This document shows, in pieces, positions 41,746 to 50,558 of a stretch of 51,960 nt of DNA. Under the pieces are notes generated by a model. That model saw only the letters and a program-made list of their open reading frames with translations. It had not been told where the DNA came from and did not search any database. The DNA lies in contig JAGXGV010000174.1 in NCBI GenBank assembly GCA_024636635.1, positions 1-51,960 on the forward strand. The letters run 5' to 3'. Every line of letters starts with the position of its first letter. The stretch's first letter is position 1. The position numbers were made by a program, and so were the translations under genes. The DNA is from Puniceibacterium sp. (lineage in GTDB: Bacteria > Pseudomonadota > Alphaproteobacteria > Rhodobacterales > Rhodobacteraceae).

Positions 41746-43209
41746 TCAACGCCTGCGGATACCTCTGGACAGGTGACCGGCACCTGAAAATCCGCCCCGC
41801 CTGCGCGCAAAAGGCTTAGCCGCGCAGGATATACCGCGCAGAAGGTCAAGCCCCCGTTCCAGCGTGGCAAAGGCCCGTGCGGCATCGTCCGCTTCGACAT
41901 AAAGCCGCAGTTCCGGCGCATTGCCCGACGGGCGGATGTGGATGATCGTGCCGGACTCTGCGGTCAGCCGCAGACCGTCGGTCTGGTCCAGCGCCACGGA
42001 CGCGCCCAGTCCCAGCCGCCCCAGCAGGTCATCCTGTTCCGCACTGTCCCCCGACAGCCGGGCAACCAGCGCCTGCGCCCGCTCTGTCGGCACGTTCTCA
42101 AGCCGGTCGGCGGCGGTGAACCGGGACGGCTCCTGTGCCACACGGGCAGCCAGGTCGATGCCATCGCCGCTGCGCGCCGCGTACAGTGCGGCAAGGATCG
42201 GCAGCATGCTGTCCCGGGTCATCAGCGCCGGCAGTACCCCGGCGGGGCCGTTCGCATCATACCCCAGAAGAAAGCCGCCGTTCGCCTCGTAGCCGACCAC
42301 CTGCGCGCCTGCGCGGCCTTCCATCGCGGCGATGACAAAAGGCGATCCGATGCGGGTGCGGAGGACCTCGTCGAACCGCGCGCCAGTGTCGACGCCCGAA
42401 TTCGACGAAACGGGCGTGACCACCACCCGGGCGCCCAGCAGGGCCGCAGTGATCTGGCCCAGAACGTCGCCCACCACCACCGTGCCGGTCGCATCCGTCA
42501 CCAGCGGCCGGTCGGAATCACCGTCGGTGGACACGATGGCATCGACAGCATGCGCCGCCGCCCAGTCACGCAACCGGGTGCGGGTGGCGGCATCGACCGC
42601 TTCGGTGTCGACGGGAATGAAACTGTCCGACCGGCCAAGTTCCAGAACCGCGGCGCCGGTGCCGCGCAGGATGTCGATCATCACGTCGCGTCCGACAGCG
42701 GAATGGGAATAGACCCCGATGGTCGCACCGCGCAGCGCCTGCGGGCCGAAGGCGGCAATGAACCTGTCGCGATACCGCGAAGTTGCCTGCGCATCCTCGG
42801 ACTGTACCCCATTTCCGACCGGCGCGGTCCGCCCAAGCGCGCCCAGAATCGCCGTTTCGTCCGCCTTGGTGATCTCGCCCGTGCGGGTGTAGAATTTCAG
42901 ACCGTTGCGGTCGGCGGGAATATGGCTGCCGGTGATCATCAGCGCCCCGGCCCCGGCCCCAAGGGCGGCCAGAGCAAGAGCAGGCGTCGGCAGCGCCCCG
43001 CAAGAAACGACATTCACGCCACACGCCAGCGCGGTACGGGTGACGACCGCGGCAAGGTCGGGCGAACTGTCGCGCAGATCCTGCCCGACATACAGCGTGC
43101 CGCCCACATCGCAGACGGAAAGGAAGGCCCGGACGTGATCGGTCACGATCTGGTCGGTCAGTTCCACGACAAGACCCCGCAGGCCACTGGTTCCGAATTT
43201 TGGGGGCAT
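41746..43209 (-). CDS. Phosphohexomutase (phosphomannomutase/phosphoglucosamine mutase family)
   Basis: 487 residues, alpha-D-phosphohexomutase with four domains: start KFGTSGLRGLV, phosphoserine loop MITGSHIPADRNGLKFY (Ser in place of the usual TASHNP context), metal loop STDGDSDRPLV, sugar loop GYEANGGFLLG, and phosphate-binding RPSGNAPELRLYVEA. It moves a phosphate between C1 and C6 of a hexose for cell-surface sugars. The loop sequences fit neither GlmM nor ManB exactly, so the sugar is open. AGGAG nine bases before the ATG at 43209 sets the start. The last 25 residues after LLRGI (basic, RRR-rich) exceed the family length. Confidence 0.85.
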   Translation of the reverse strand: MPPKFGTSGLRGLVVELTDQIVTDHVRAFLSVCDVGGTLYVGQDLRDSSPDLAAVVTRTALACGVNVVSCGALPTPALALAALGAGAGALMITGSHIPADRNGLKFYTRTGEITKADETAILGALGRTAPVGNGVQSEDAQATSRYRDRFIAAFGPQALRGATIGVYSHSAVGRDVMIDILRGTGAAVLELGRSDSFIPVDTEAVDAATRTRLRDWAAAHAVDAIVSTDGDSDRPLVTDATGTVVVGDVLGQITAALLGARVVVTPVSSNSGVDTGARFDEVLRTRIGSPFVIAAMEGRAGAQVVGYEANGGFLLGYDANGPAGVLPALMTRDSMLPILAALYAARSGDGIDLAARVAQEPSRFTAADRLENVPTERAQALVARLSGDSAEQDDLLGRLGLGASVALDQTDGLRLTAESGTIIHIRPSGNAPELRLYVEADDAARAFATLERGLDLLRGISCAAKPFARRRGGFSGAGHLSRGIRRR

Positions 43210-43584
43210 CTTGCGGCTCTCCTGAGTGGCATCGACGGGTCGCACGGTGGCTTTTGCGCAAGCGGGAAACGGTTCCGTCACACCGGACCACCCTGCGTCG
43301 CGCAAAGCATAGACCGCGTGACTTCGGGCTACAAGTTGCCGGGGCAGGGCTGTCAGGTGCTGGTCCCCGGTTCTCCTGCGGGCAGTCAGGGCAATGTCAC
43401 CGGCGCCTGTGTGACCGGGATTGGTCCTGCGCGACGACAGGCTTTTGCGGCGCGATAACAGCAAGGTGTCAAACGCCGCCCGCCAAACCGCAGGAATCAC
43501 GTTCAACTCCTGCGAAGCCGTGTTGTAATGCAGACAACCGCCCGGCCCCGGACGGGCAGATGATTTTCGTGCACGGAGGAAGCC
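43210..43584. other. 375-base gap between divergent phosphohexomutase and moeA genes
   Basis: Contains both upstream regions. A 46-codon plus-strand frame from a GTG at 43318 to 43458 (with LPGQGCQVLVPGSPAGSQGN) has normal-looking codons, but no ribosome site and no known family; I do not call it. No Moco riboswitch-like structure is evident before moeA. Confidence 0.4.
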
Positions 43585-44841
43585 ATGTCAGACACTGCAT
43601 CCAGCCTGCCGGGAAAAGGCGGTGCGGCGCTTTCGGTCGATGCCGCCCGCCTTTGCGCCTTGGCCGCTGCCGCCCCGGTGGCGGGGCAGGAAGTGCTTGC
43701 GATCGGCAACGCAAACGGCCGCGTTTCCGCCGGGCCGGTCGCCGCTGCGGTGAACCTGCCACCCTTCGACAATTCCGCCATGGACGGCTATGCCCTGCGC
43801 CTGTCCGACCTGAAGGGAGCGGGGCCCTGGCACCTGCCCGTCGCGGACCGGATCCCGGCGGGCGACGGGCGCGGACTTGCGCTTGCCTGCGGCACGGCCC
43901 TGCGCATCCTGACCGGCGCGCCAGTCCCGTCCGGAGCCGACGCCGTGGTGATGCAGGAACAGGTCACACGCCACGGCGGCAGCATCACGCTGACACAGTG
44001 TCCGGCGCCCGGCCAGAACATCCGCCGCCGGGGCGAAGACATGGCGTGCGGCAGCACGGCGCTGGCCGGGGGCCTCGCGCTCACGCCGCCGCGCCTTGCC
44101 CTGCTGGCGGGTTGCGGCGTCGCCCATGTCGCCGTGCGTAGCCGTGTCAGGGTGGCGATCCTGTCAACCGGTGACGAACTGGCCGAGCCGGGCACGGCGC
44201 TGGGACCGGGGCAGATCTACAACTCCAACCGAGTATTCCTGCGCGCCACACTTGCCCGACAGCCCTGGGCCGACCTTACCGATCTCGGCATCCTGCCCGA
44301 CGATCCGGTGATCATCCGCGCTGCAATCCGCGCAGCGGCGGTGGCACACGACGTTGGGATCTCGTCCGGCGGCGTCTCGGCGGGCGAAGAGGATCATATC
44401 CTCGATGCCCTGAAGGCCGAGCAGGCGACGCTTGACGTGCTCAAGGTTGCGATCAGGCCCGGCAAACCGCTGACCGTAGGCCGCGTCGCGGGGGCGCTTT
44501 TCTTTGGCCTGCCGGGAAATCCCTATGCCGCGGCGATCACCTTCGCCCAGATCGCCCGCCCGGCCCTGCGCCGCGTCGCCGGTCTGACGGAAGAAACGGA
44601 CACGTGGCTCGCGGCTGTTTCGGGGTTCAGCTATGGGCGCACCACAGGACGGCGGGAATATGTGCCGGTCCGGTGGGACAATCGCGACGCCATGGGCCGC
44701 CCGGTTCTGCAACGGCTCGGACAGGGCGCATCGGCTTCGCTTTCGCCCATGGCACAGGCGATGGGCATTGCGGTCATTCCACCTGACATGGCGTTCGTCC
44801 AGCCGGGTCAGACCCTGTCGGTCGAACCCCTGTTCGAATGA
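43585..44841 (+). CDS. moeA: Molybdopterin molybdotransferase
   Basis: 418 residues. MoeA inserts molybdate into adenylated molybdopterin. Domains: MoeA N-terminal (PPFDNSAMDGYALR, RILTGAPVPSGADAVVMQEQ), MoaB/MogA-like core (ILSTGDELAEPG, GQIYNSNRV, SSGGVSAGEEDH, FFGLPGNPYAA), and C-terminal beta domain (YVPVRW). A strong GGAGGA precedes the ATG. It stands alone, 9 kb from modABC, and together they give uptake and cofactor loading for molybdenum enzymes, none of which is in the window. Confidence 0.95.
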   Translation: MSDTASSLPGKGGAALSVDAARLCALAAAAPVAGQEVLAIGNANGRVSAGPVAAAVNLPPFDNSAMDGYALRLSDLKGAGPWHLPVADRIPAGDGRGLALACGTALRILTGAPVPSGADAVVMQEQVTRHGGSITLTQCPAPGQNIRRRGEDMACGSTALAGGLALTPPRLALLAGCGVAHVAVRSRVRVAILSTGDELAEPGTALGPGQIYNSNRVFLRATLARQPWADLTDLGILPDDPVIIRAAIRAAAVAHDVGISSGGVSAGEEDHILDALKAEQATLDVLKVAIRPGKPLTVGRVAGALFFGLPGNPYAAAITFAQIARPALRRVAGLTEETDTWLAAVSGFSYGRTTGRREYVPVRWDNRDAMGRPVLQRLGQGASASLSPMAQAMGIAVIPPDMAFVQPGQTLSVEPLFE

Positions 44842-45212
44842 CCCGCCATGAGCCGTCGCATGTGCACTGCCGCACCTGGGCCAGACGACCGGGTCCACCC
44901 CGCGCGACGATGATGCGCCGTGGCGTAGCGCAGCCGCCCACCCTCAACTGGCCCCGACCCCTGCGCGCCCCGACAACACACAGGCCCCATCAGCACACCG
45001 GCCGCACCAGCCCCGAATTCTCCAGGTTTCAAATATCCCGGGGGGGTCGTCGCCCGCGACGACGGGGGCAGCGCCCCCTGCCTCCTTTCCATGCGTCCCC
45101 ACGCTTCGGCCACAGGTCTGGATCTGCGCTTCGCTCAATGCGCCCGCCAGGGGCGCGCCGCAAATGTCGGCAGGTCCACCTTGCCACGCGGCCTGCACAG
45201 CGCAGACCCGGC
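44842..45212. other. 371-base gap between convergent moeA and ogt
   Basis: Contains the dispersed repeat copy at 45024-45084. Otherwise GC-rich with no gene, RNA or clear terminator. Confidence 0.5.
45024..45084. repeat. Dispersed GC-rich intergenic repeat, copy 2
   Basis: TTTCAAATATCCCGGGGG, then an inserted hairpin GTCGTCGC-CC-GCGACGAC, then GGGGGCAGCGCCCCC. The outer blocks match 7401-7441; the inner hairpin is extra here. Confidence 0.7.
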
Positions 45213-45665
45213 TCAGATCAGCAGGCCGCCGACCTTTTCGTGCCGCAGCAGCCAGACCCTGGTCTCAACCCCGCCGACACCGGAATATCCCCCCAGTCCG
45301 CCCGCCCCAAGCACGCGGTGACAGGGGACAAGGATGGGGATCGGATTGCCGCCGCAGGCCTGTCCGACCGCCTGCGCCGGGACACCCAGATCCCGTGCAA
45401 TTTCGCCATAGGTGCGGGTTTCGCCATTGGGAATGGCGCTCATCGCGGCGCAGACGGCGCCCTGGAAATCGCTGCCCTGCACATGGATCGGCACGTCGAA
45501 ACAGGCCAGCGACCCGTCGAAATACGCCTGCAACTGCCGCGCGGCGGCGCGCAGCAGCGGGGTCTCATCGGTGCCGCCGCCGCCCCAGACCAGCGCGGTG
45601 ATCGCGCCCTCGGTCTCGGTCACGGTCAGCGGCCCTAGGGGCGAAGGAAGGGTCCAGCGCGGCAT
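45213..45665 (-). CDS. ogt: Methylated-DNA-protein cysteine methyltransferase
   Basis: 150 residues. It repairs O6-methylguanine by moving the methyl group to its own cysteine. The active-site region IPILVPCHRVLGAGGLGGYS contains PCHRV; the DNA-binding helix before it is TYGEIARDLGVPAQAVGQAC. Ogt-like rather than Ada, as no N-terminal Ada zinc domain exists. I chose the ATG at 45665 (PRWTLPSPLGPL); the frame is open to 45725 with an ATG there as well. It lies downstream of ileS on the same strand. Confidence 0.92.
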   Translation of the reverse strand: MPRWTLPSPLGPLTVTETEGAITALVWGGGGTDETPLLRAAARQLQAYFDGSLACFDVPIHVQGSDFQGAVCAAMSAIPNGETRTYGEIARDLGVPAQAVGQACGGNPIPILVPCHRVLGAGGLGGYSGVGGVETRVWLLRHEKVGGLLI

Positions 45666-45819
45666 GTCCCAGGATGGCCCCTGACCCGCCCGCCTGTCCA
45701 GACCACCAATGTCGCAGGCCACCAATGTCGCAGACTGCGCCGCCGTTGCGGCCTGAATGTCCGGCCCCGGACAGCGCAGTGGCCCCCGGAGCGCGGTTCT
45801 TCAGCGCTTGCCCAGCTCT

Positions 45820-48800
45820 TCAGCCCTTGCCCAGCGCCGCGTCGCAGCGCGCGCAGGTGCCAGGATGGGCATGGGTGCCCACATCCGGCAGGATCTTCCA
45901 GCAGCGCTGGCATTTGTCGCCTGTCGCGGCTTCGAACACCACGCCGATCCCGGGCACTTCGGCCAGGCGAAACGCCTCTGCCGGACTCGGATCGCCGGTC
46001 AGCGTCACGTCCGAAGTGATGCAGACATCCTCGAAGGCGACGGTCCTGAGCGCGGCAAGAATCTCGGCGTCCTCGACATGCACCACCGGCGCCGCCTCGA
46101 GCGAGGCACCGATGACCTTGTCGATGCGCTGCATTTCAAGCGCGGCTGTGACGACACGCCGCGCGCGGCGAACCCGTGCCCATTTTGCGGCCAGCGCCAT
46201 GTCTAGCCAGTCATCGGGCGTTTCGGGGAAATCGACCAGATGCACCGACGACCCGTCGCCCGGGAAGCGTTCCAGCCAGACCTCTTCCATGGTGAACACC
46301 AGCACCGGTGCCAGCCAGGTGGTCAGCCGGTGGAACAGCAGGTCCATCACCGTGCGCGCGGCGCGCCGCCGCGCCGTGTCGCCATCACAATACAGCACAT
46401 CCTTGCGCACGTCGAAATAGAACGCCGACAGTTCGACCGTGGCAAAGTTGAACAGCGCCTGGAACACGCCCTGGAAATCATAGGCCGCATAGCCGGTGCG
46501 CACCTTTTCATCCAGTTCGGCAAGGCGATGCAGCACCCAGCGTTCCAGTTCGGGCATCTCGGACGGTGCAACGCGATCGGACTCATCGAACGACGACAGC
46601 GCCCCCAGCAGAAAGCGCATGGTGTTGCGAAGGCGGCGATATCCGTCCGCCGTACCCTTGAGGATTTCCGGCCCGATCCGCAGGTCGGCGGTGTAATCGG
46701 CCTGCGCCACCCACAGCCGCAGGATATCCGCGCCGTATTGCTGCACGACCTTGTCGGGAGCAACCGTATTGCCCAGCGACTTGGACATCTTGTTGCCCTT
46801 TTCGTCCAGCGTAAAGCCGTGGGTCAGCACGCCACGATAGGGCGCACGTCCCTGCGTGCCGCAGCTTTGCAGCATGGACGAATGAAACCAGCCGCGGTGC
46901 TGGTCGGTGCCTTCAAGGTACAGGTCCGCCAGCCCGTCCTTGGACCCGTCGGCCCTGTCGCGCAAGACAAAGGCATGGGTCGAGCCGGAATCGAACCACA
47001 CATCCAGAATGTCGAACACCTGTTCCCATTCGCTGGCGTCATAGTCATTGCCAAGGAACCGTTCCTTGGCGCCGGGCTTATACCAGGCATCCGCGCCTTC
47101 TTCTTCGAACGCGGCCAGGACGCGGGCGTTCACGTCCGGATCGCGCAGCAGGAAATCGGGATCGGTCGGCAGCGCGCCCTTGCGGGTGAAACAGGTCAGC
47201 GGCACACCCCAGGCGCGCTGGCGCGACAGCACCCAGTCGGGCCGCGCCTCGATCATCGAATACAGCCGGTTGCGCCCGGTCTGCGGCGTCCAGGTCACAA
47301 GCTGGTCGATCGAGGTCAGCGCCCGTTCGCGGATCGTCTTGCCATAGTCGTCCTGCCCGTCGCCCACGGGGCGGTCGATGGCGGCGAACCACTGCGGCGT
47401 ATTGCGATAGATCACCGGCGCCTTTGAACGCCATGAATGTGGGTAGGAATGTTTGATCTTGCCGCGCGCCATCAGGCCGCCGACCTCGACCAGCTTGTCG
47501 ATGATCGCGGTGTTGGCGTCGCCTTCCTTGCCATTGGGCTTGAGGATGCGTTTGCCGCCAAAGAACGGCAGCGTGTCGCGAAAGGATCCGTCGTCCATCA
47601 CGTTGTAGGTGATGACCTGTTCGAGCATGCCAAGATCGCGGTAAAGCTCGTATTCCTCCATCCCGTGGGAGGGGGCGCAATGCACGAACCCGGTGCCCTC
47701 TTCGTCGGTGACAAAATCGGCGGCGCGGAAATCGCGCGGCGCGTCCCATTCGCCCTCCGATCCTTCGGCGCCGTGCAGCGGATGGTGCAGCGTCATGCCC
47801 GCCAGTTGTGTTGCGGTCACGTTGCGCACGCGCCGCCACTGGCCATCCTCAAGCCGGGCGCGCGCAAAGGTCTGCGCGGCCAGCTTGTCGGCCAGGATGT
47901 ACCGCTCGCCGGTCTTGACCCAGCTTTGTTCGGGCGTATCCGTGACCTCGTACAGGCCATAGTCAAAGCCCGCGCCGAACACGACCGCCTTGTTGGACGG
48001 GATGGTCCAGGGCGTCGTGGTCCAGATCACCACATGGGCACCGACCACGTCGGCATGGGTTTGCGCAACTGCATCGAACACCGCCTCGCGGTCATCGTCG
48101 GTTGCCTCTTCGTCGGACAGTTCGACATCGGGCAGGTCAAATCCCGCCACGCGGAACTTCACCCAGACGGTAAAGCTTTCCTTGTCGTGATATTCCACCT
48201 CTGCCTCGGCCAGGGCGGTTTCCTCGATCGGGGACCACATCACCGGCTTGGACCCCTGGTACAGGGTCCCGGTCATCAGGAACTTCTGGAACTCTTCCGC
48301 GATGATGCGTTCGGCGCGGAAATCCATCGTCAGATAGGGTTTATCCCAGGTGCCGGTGATGCCCAGACGCTTGAACTCGTCGCGCTGCACGTCGATCCAG
48401 CCCTCGGCGAACTTGCGGCATTCCTGCCGGAAATCGACGACATCGACCTTGTCCTTGTCCATGCCCTTGGCACGGTACTGTTCCTCGATCTTCCATTCGA
48501 TGGGCAGGCCGTGGCAGTCCCAGCCGGGGATATAACGCGCATCGCGTCCCATCATCTGCTGGGAACGCACCACCATATCCTTGAGGATCTTGTTCAGGGC
48601 GTGGCCGATGTGCAGATGGCCGTTCGCATACGGCGGGCCGTCATGCAGGGTAAAGGGCTTGCGGTCCCCTGCCTTGTCGCGAAGCCTGTCGTAGACTCCG
48701 ATCGCGGCCCAGCGGTCAAGCCATTCCGGTTCGCGCTTGGGCAGGCCAGCGCGCATCGGAAAATCGGTTTTCGGCAGGTTCAGGGTGTCTTTGTAGTCAA

Positions 48801-48825
48801 CTGTGTCGGGCGTGTCGGCGCACAT
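45820..48825 (-). CDS. ileS: Isoleucyl-tRNA synthetase
   Basis: 1001 residues, class I synthetase. Charges tRNA-Ile with isoleucine. HIGH motif in GHLHIGHALNKILKD near residue 72, GWDCHGLPIEWKIEE, the editing domain (about 200-410, with VIWTTTPWTIPSNKAVV), KMSKS in EKGNKMSKSLGN near 680, tRNA-binding C-terminal part and a terminal zinc finger (CQRCWKILP, then HPGTCARCDAALGKG). Full length. AGGA precedes the ATG at 48825. Alone in its transcription unit with ogt possibly following. Confidence 0.97.
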   Translation of the reverse strand: MCADTPDTVDYKDTLNLPKTDFPMRAGLPKREPEWLDRWAAIGVYDRLRDKAGDRKPFTLHDGPPYANGHLHIGHALNKILKDMVVRSQQMMGRDARYIPGWDCHGLPIEWKIEEQYRAKGMDKDKVDVVDFRQECRKFAEGWIDVQRDEFKRLGITGTWDKPYLTMDFRAERIIAEEFQKFLMTGTLYQGSKPVMWSPIEETALAEAEVEYHDKESFTVWVKFRVAGFDLPDVELSDEEATDDDREAVFDAVAQTHADVVGAHVVIWTTTPWTIPSNKAVVFGAGFDYGLYEVTDTPEQSWVKTGERYILADKLAAQTFARARLEDGQWRRVRNVTATQLAGMTLHHPLHGAEGSEGEWDAPRDFRAADFVTDEEGTGFVHCAPSHGMEEYELYRDLGMLEQVITYNVMDDGSFRDTLPFFGGKRILKPNGKEGDANTAIIDKLVEVGGLMARGKIKHSYPHSWRSKAPVIYRNTPQWFAAIDRPVGDGQDDYGKTIRERALTSIDQLVTWTPQTGRNRLYSMIEARPDWVLSRQRAWGVPLTCFTRKGALPTDPDFLLRDPDVNARVLAAFEEEGADAWYKPGAKERFLGNDYDASEWEQVFDILDVWFDSGSTHAFVLRDRADGSKDGLADLYLEGTDQHRGWFHSSMLQSCGTQGRAPYRGVLTHGFTLDEKGNKMSKSLGNTVAPDKVVQQYGADILRLWVAQADYTADLRIGPEILKGTADGYRRLRNTMRFLLGALSSFDESDRVAPSEMPELERWVLHRLAELDEKVRTGYAAYDFQGVFQALFNFATVELSAFYFDVRKDVLYCDGDTARRRAARTVMDLLFHRLTTWLAPVLVFTMEEVWLERFPGDGSSVHLVDFPETPDDWLDMALAAKWARVRRARRVVTAALEMQRIDKVIGASLEAAPVVHVEDAEILAALRTVAFEDVCITSDVTLTGDPSPAEAFRLAEVPGIGVVFEAATGDKCQRCWKILPDVGTHAHPGTCARCDAALGKG

Positions 48826-49032
48826 GTCTGGCGTCCTCGGAATACATCGGAATTTACGGGTGAGGGGCGGCGCGGCAGTCCATGCGCCTGATCCCGGCGC
48901 AGCGTAAGGTTACGGCGCCGGGCACATAATTCGCAGGATGATGACAGGACAAATCTTCATGCCCGGCCTTATAGGCCCGCGGGGATGCTGCGTCCAGAGG
49001 GCAGTCACCTGCTGACGTCGCACCGCGTCGGC

Positions 49033-50046
49033 CTAACCCCGGTCGGCGGGGGTAAACAGCCCGGTCAGCGCGGTGCGGATGATGCTGCGCACCGACGGGC
49101 GCGCCTTGCGGCTAAAAGGCAGGGGGCGGCAGACCTCCATCGCGGCAACCCCGACACGGGCGGTCAGCGCACCGTTCACCAGCCCTTCGCCAAAGCGGCG
49201 TGACAGCTTGGCAAGGATGCCGCCGCCAAGGATCGGTTCCAGCATGTCCTCGCCCACCGCCACGGCGCCGGTCGCCACCAGATGCGACATCACTGCGCGG
49301 GTCAGCCGCCAGCTGCCCAGCGTACCCGACCGCCCGCCGTAGATTTCCGCGATGCGCCGGATCATCCGCAGGTTCTGGCTGAGTGCTGCGGCCACATCGG
49401 CAAAGGCCAGCGGGACCAGCGCGGTGACGGTGGCAACCTGCCGCGCCGCCGCCTCGACCTCGCGCCGCGCGGCGATGTCCAGCGGAGCGAGCACTTCCTG
49501 TTCGGCCAGATCGAACAGGGCCGAGGCATCGAACATGTCGCCCCGTCGCTCAGCCAGGCGGTCACGGCCCCATTGTGTGTCCGCGCGCCCGGCATACAGG
49601 CCGTTCAGATCGTCGATCACCCGCCGCGCGGCGGTCAGATCCCCGGCGGCCAGGGCAGAGGCGGCGGCGCGGTGCAGGTGGTCGATACGCTTGAGCCGGG
49701 AAAACACCGACAGCTCCTTGATCGAGATCATCACCACCACGGCGAGGAACAGCACAAACAGCACCCCGACCGCATAGCCCAGCACCGGAACACTGGTGAC
49801 AAGGTTGGTCACGAACGCCCAGGCGGCGATCGACACCACGGTGGCCACAATGGCGCCCAGCAGCGCCCAGAACCAGCGCGCCAGACGCGAACGGGGGCGC
49901 GCGGCAAGCGCGGCAGCCGTTGCCATCGCCTGCCCGGTAGGGGGCGCGGTGCCGGATTCGGGCACAGGGGGCACCTCGGCAGGGCCGGGACGGGGCGTGT
50001 CGCTGCCGTCTAGCGGGATCAGGACAGGGCCTTTGGGGGGTGTCAT
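49033..50046 (-). CDS. DUF697 / YcjF-type inner-membrane protein
   Basis: 337 residues. A Pro-rich cytoplasmic N-terminus (about 1-55), two membrane helices (LARWFWALLGAIVATVVSIA and VGVLFVLFLAVVVMI), and a C-terminal DUF697 region (VATVTALVPLAFADVAAALS, RMIRRIAEIYGG). It matches the TIGR01620/YcjF family found with YcjX GTPases, here two genes away. AGGAAAGG precedes the ATG at 50046, which overlaps the GNAT stop codon (ATGA). Role unknown; membrane stress is suggested for E. coli ycjXF. Confidence 0.88.
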   Translation of the reverse strand: MTPPKGPVLIPLDGSDTPRPGPAEVPPVPESGTAPPTGQAMATAAALAARPRSRLARWFWALLGAIVATVVSIAAWAFVTNLVTSVPVLGYAVGVLFVLFLAVVVMISIKELSVFSRLKRIDHLHRAAASALAAGDLTAARRVIDDLNGLYAGRADTQWGRDRLAERRGDMFDASALFDLAEQEVLAPLDIAARREVEAAARQVATVTALVPLAFADVAAALSQNLRMIRRIAEIYGGRSGTLGSWRLTRAVMSHLVATGAVAVGEDMLEPILGGGILAKLSRRFGEGLVNGALTARVGVAAMEVCRPLPFSRKARPSVRSIIRTALTGLFTPADRG

Positions 50047-50558
50047 GGCGTGACCTTTCCTGTCGCGTCCAGAGGGGCGTCGCGGCCTGGGGTGCGGGTG
50101 GCGGGTCTCATCCTGGGCTGCTGCCAGCGGAAAACGACCGTCGGCAGGCGTTCTTCGGTGTCCTGCCCATCGGACCTGCGCAGCTCGACAAAGCCTTCGC
50201 GGCGGTAAAAGCGCTGTGCGTCCGTATTGGCCTGAAAGGTCCAGAGCGTCAGGCTGTCGCAAAGTGCCTTGGCACTGTCCAGAAGGGTGCGGCCGATGCC
50301 GACATTGCGCGCGGCGGCGCTGACAAACAGCGCGTTCACCTCTGACCCGTCGCGGGCGATAAAGCCGATGGGGCAGGGCGTTTCGGGGTCTTCCGCCACC
50401 GTGACCCAGCCCCGGTCGATCATCTGCCCGACAAAGGCGATGTCCTCGGCGCCGCTGCGCAGGCGTGGTTTCCAGGGAAATTCCAGAACGGCGGCGGTCA
50501 TCATGTCGCCCAGCTTGCCCGCATCGGTGTCGCGGGCGGGCCGCAGAACCGCGTTCAC
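50043..50558 (-). CDS. GNAT-family N-acetyltransferase
   Basis: 171 residues. Acetyl-CoA-binding motif A VNALFVSAAARNVGIGRTLL (R-N-x-G-I-G form of Q/RxxGxG/A) and motif B WTFQANTDAQRFYRREGF. Acceptor unknown. It overlaps ycjX at its start and the DUF697 gene at its end by four bases each (ATGA), so an acetyltransferase is inserted inside the usual ycjX-ycjF pair. The last 25 residues (RPATRTPGRDAPLDATGKV) extend past the domain. Confidence 0.88.
   Translation of the reverse strand: MNAVLRPARDTDAGKLGDMMTAAVLEFPWKPRLRSGAEDIAFVGQMIDRGWVTVAEDPETPCPIGFIARDGSEVNALFVSAAARNVGIGRTLLDSAKALCDSLTLWTFQANTDAQRFYRREGFVELRRSDGQDTEERLPTVVFRWQQPRMRPATRTPGRDAPLDATGKVTP

Noticed and set aside
43318-43458. 46-codon plus-strand frame upstream of moeA
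   Set aside because: No ribosome site and no recognisable family; it lies in a probable divergent promoter region.
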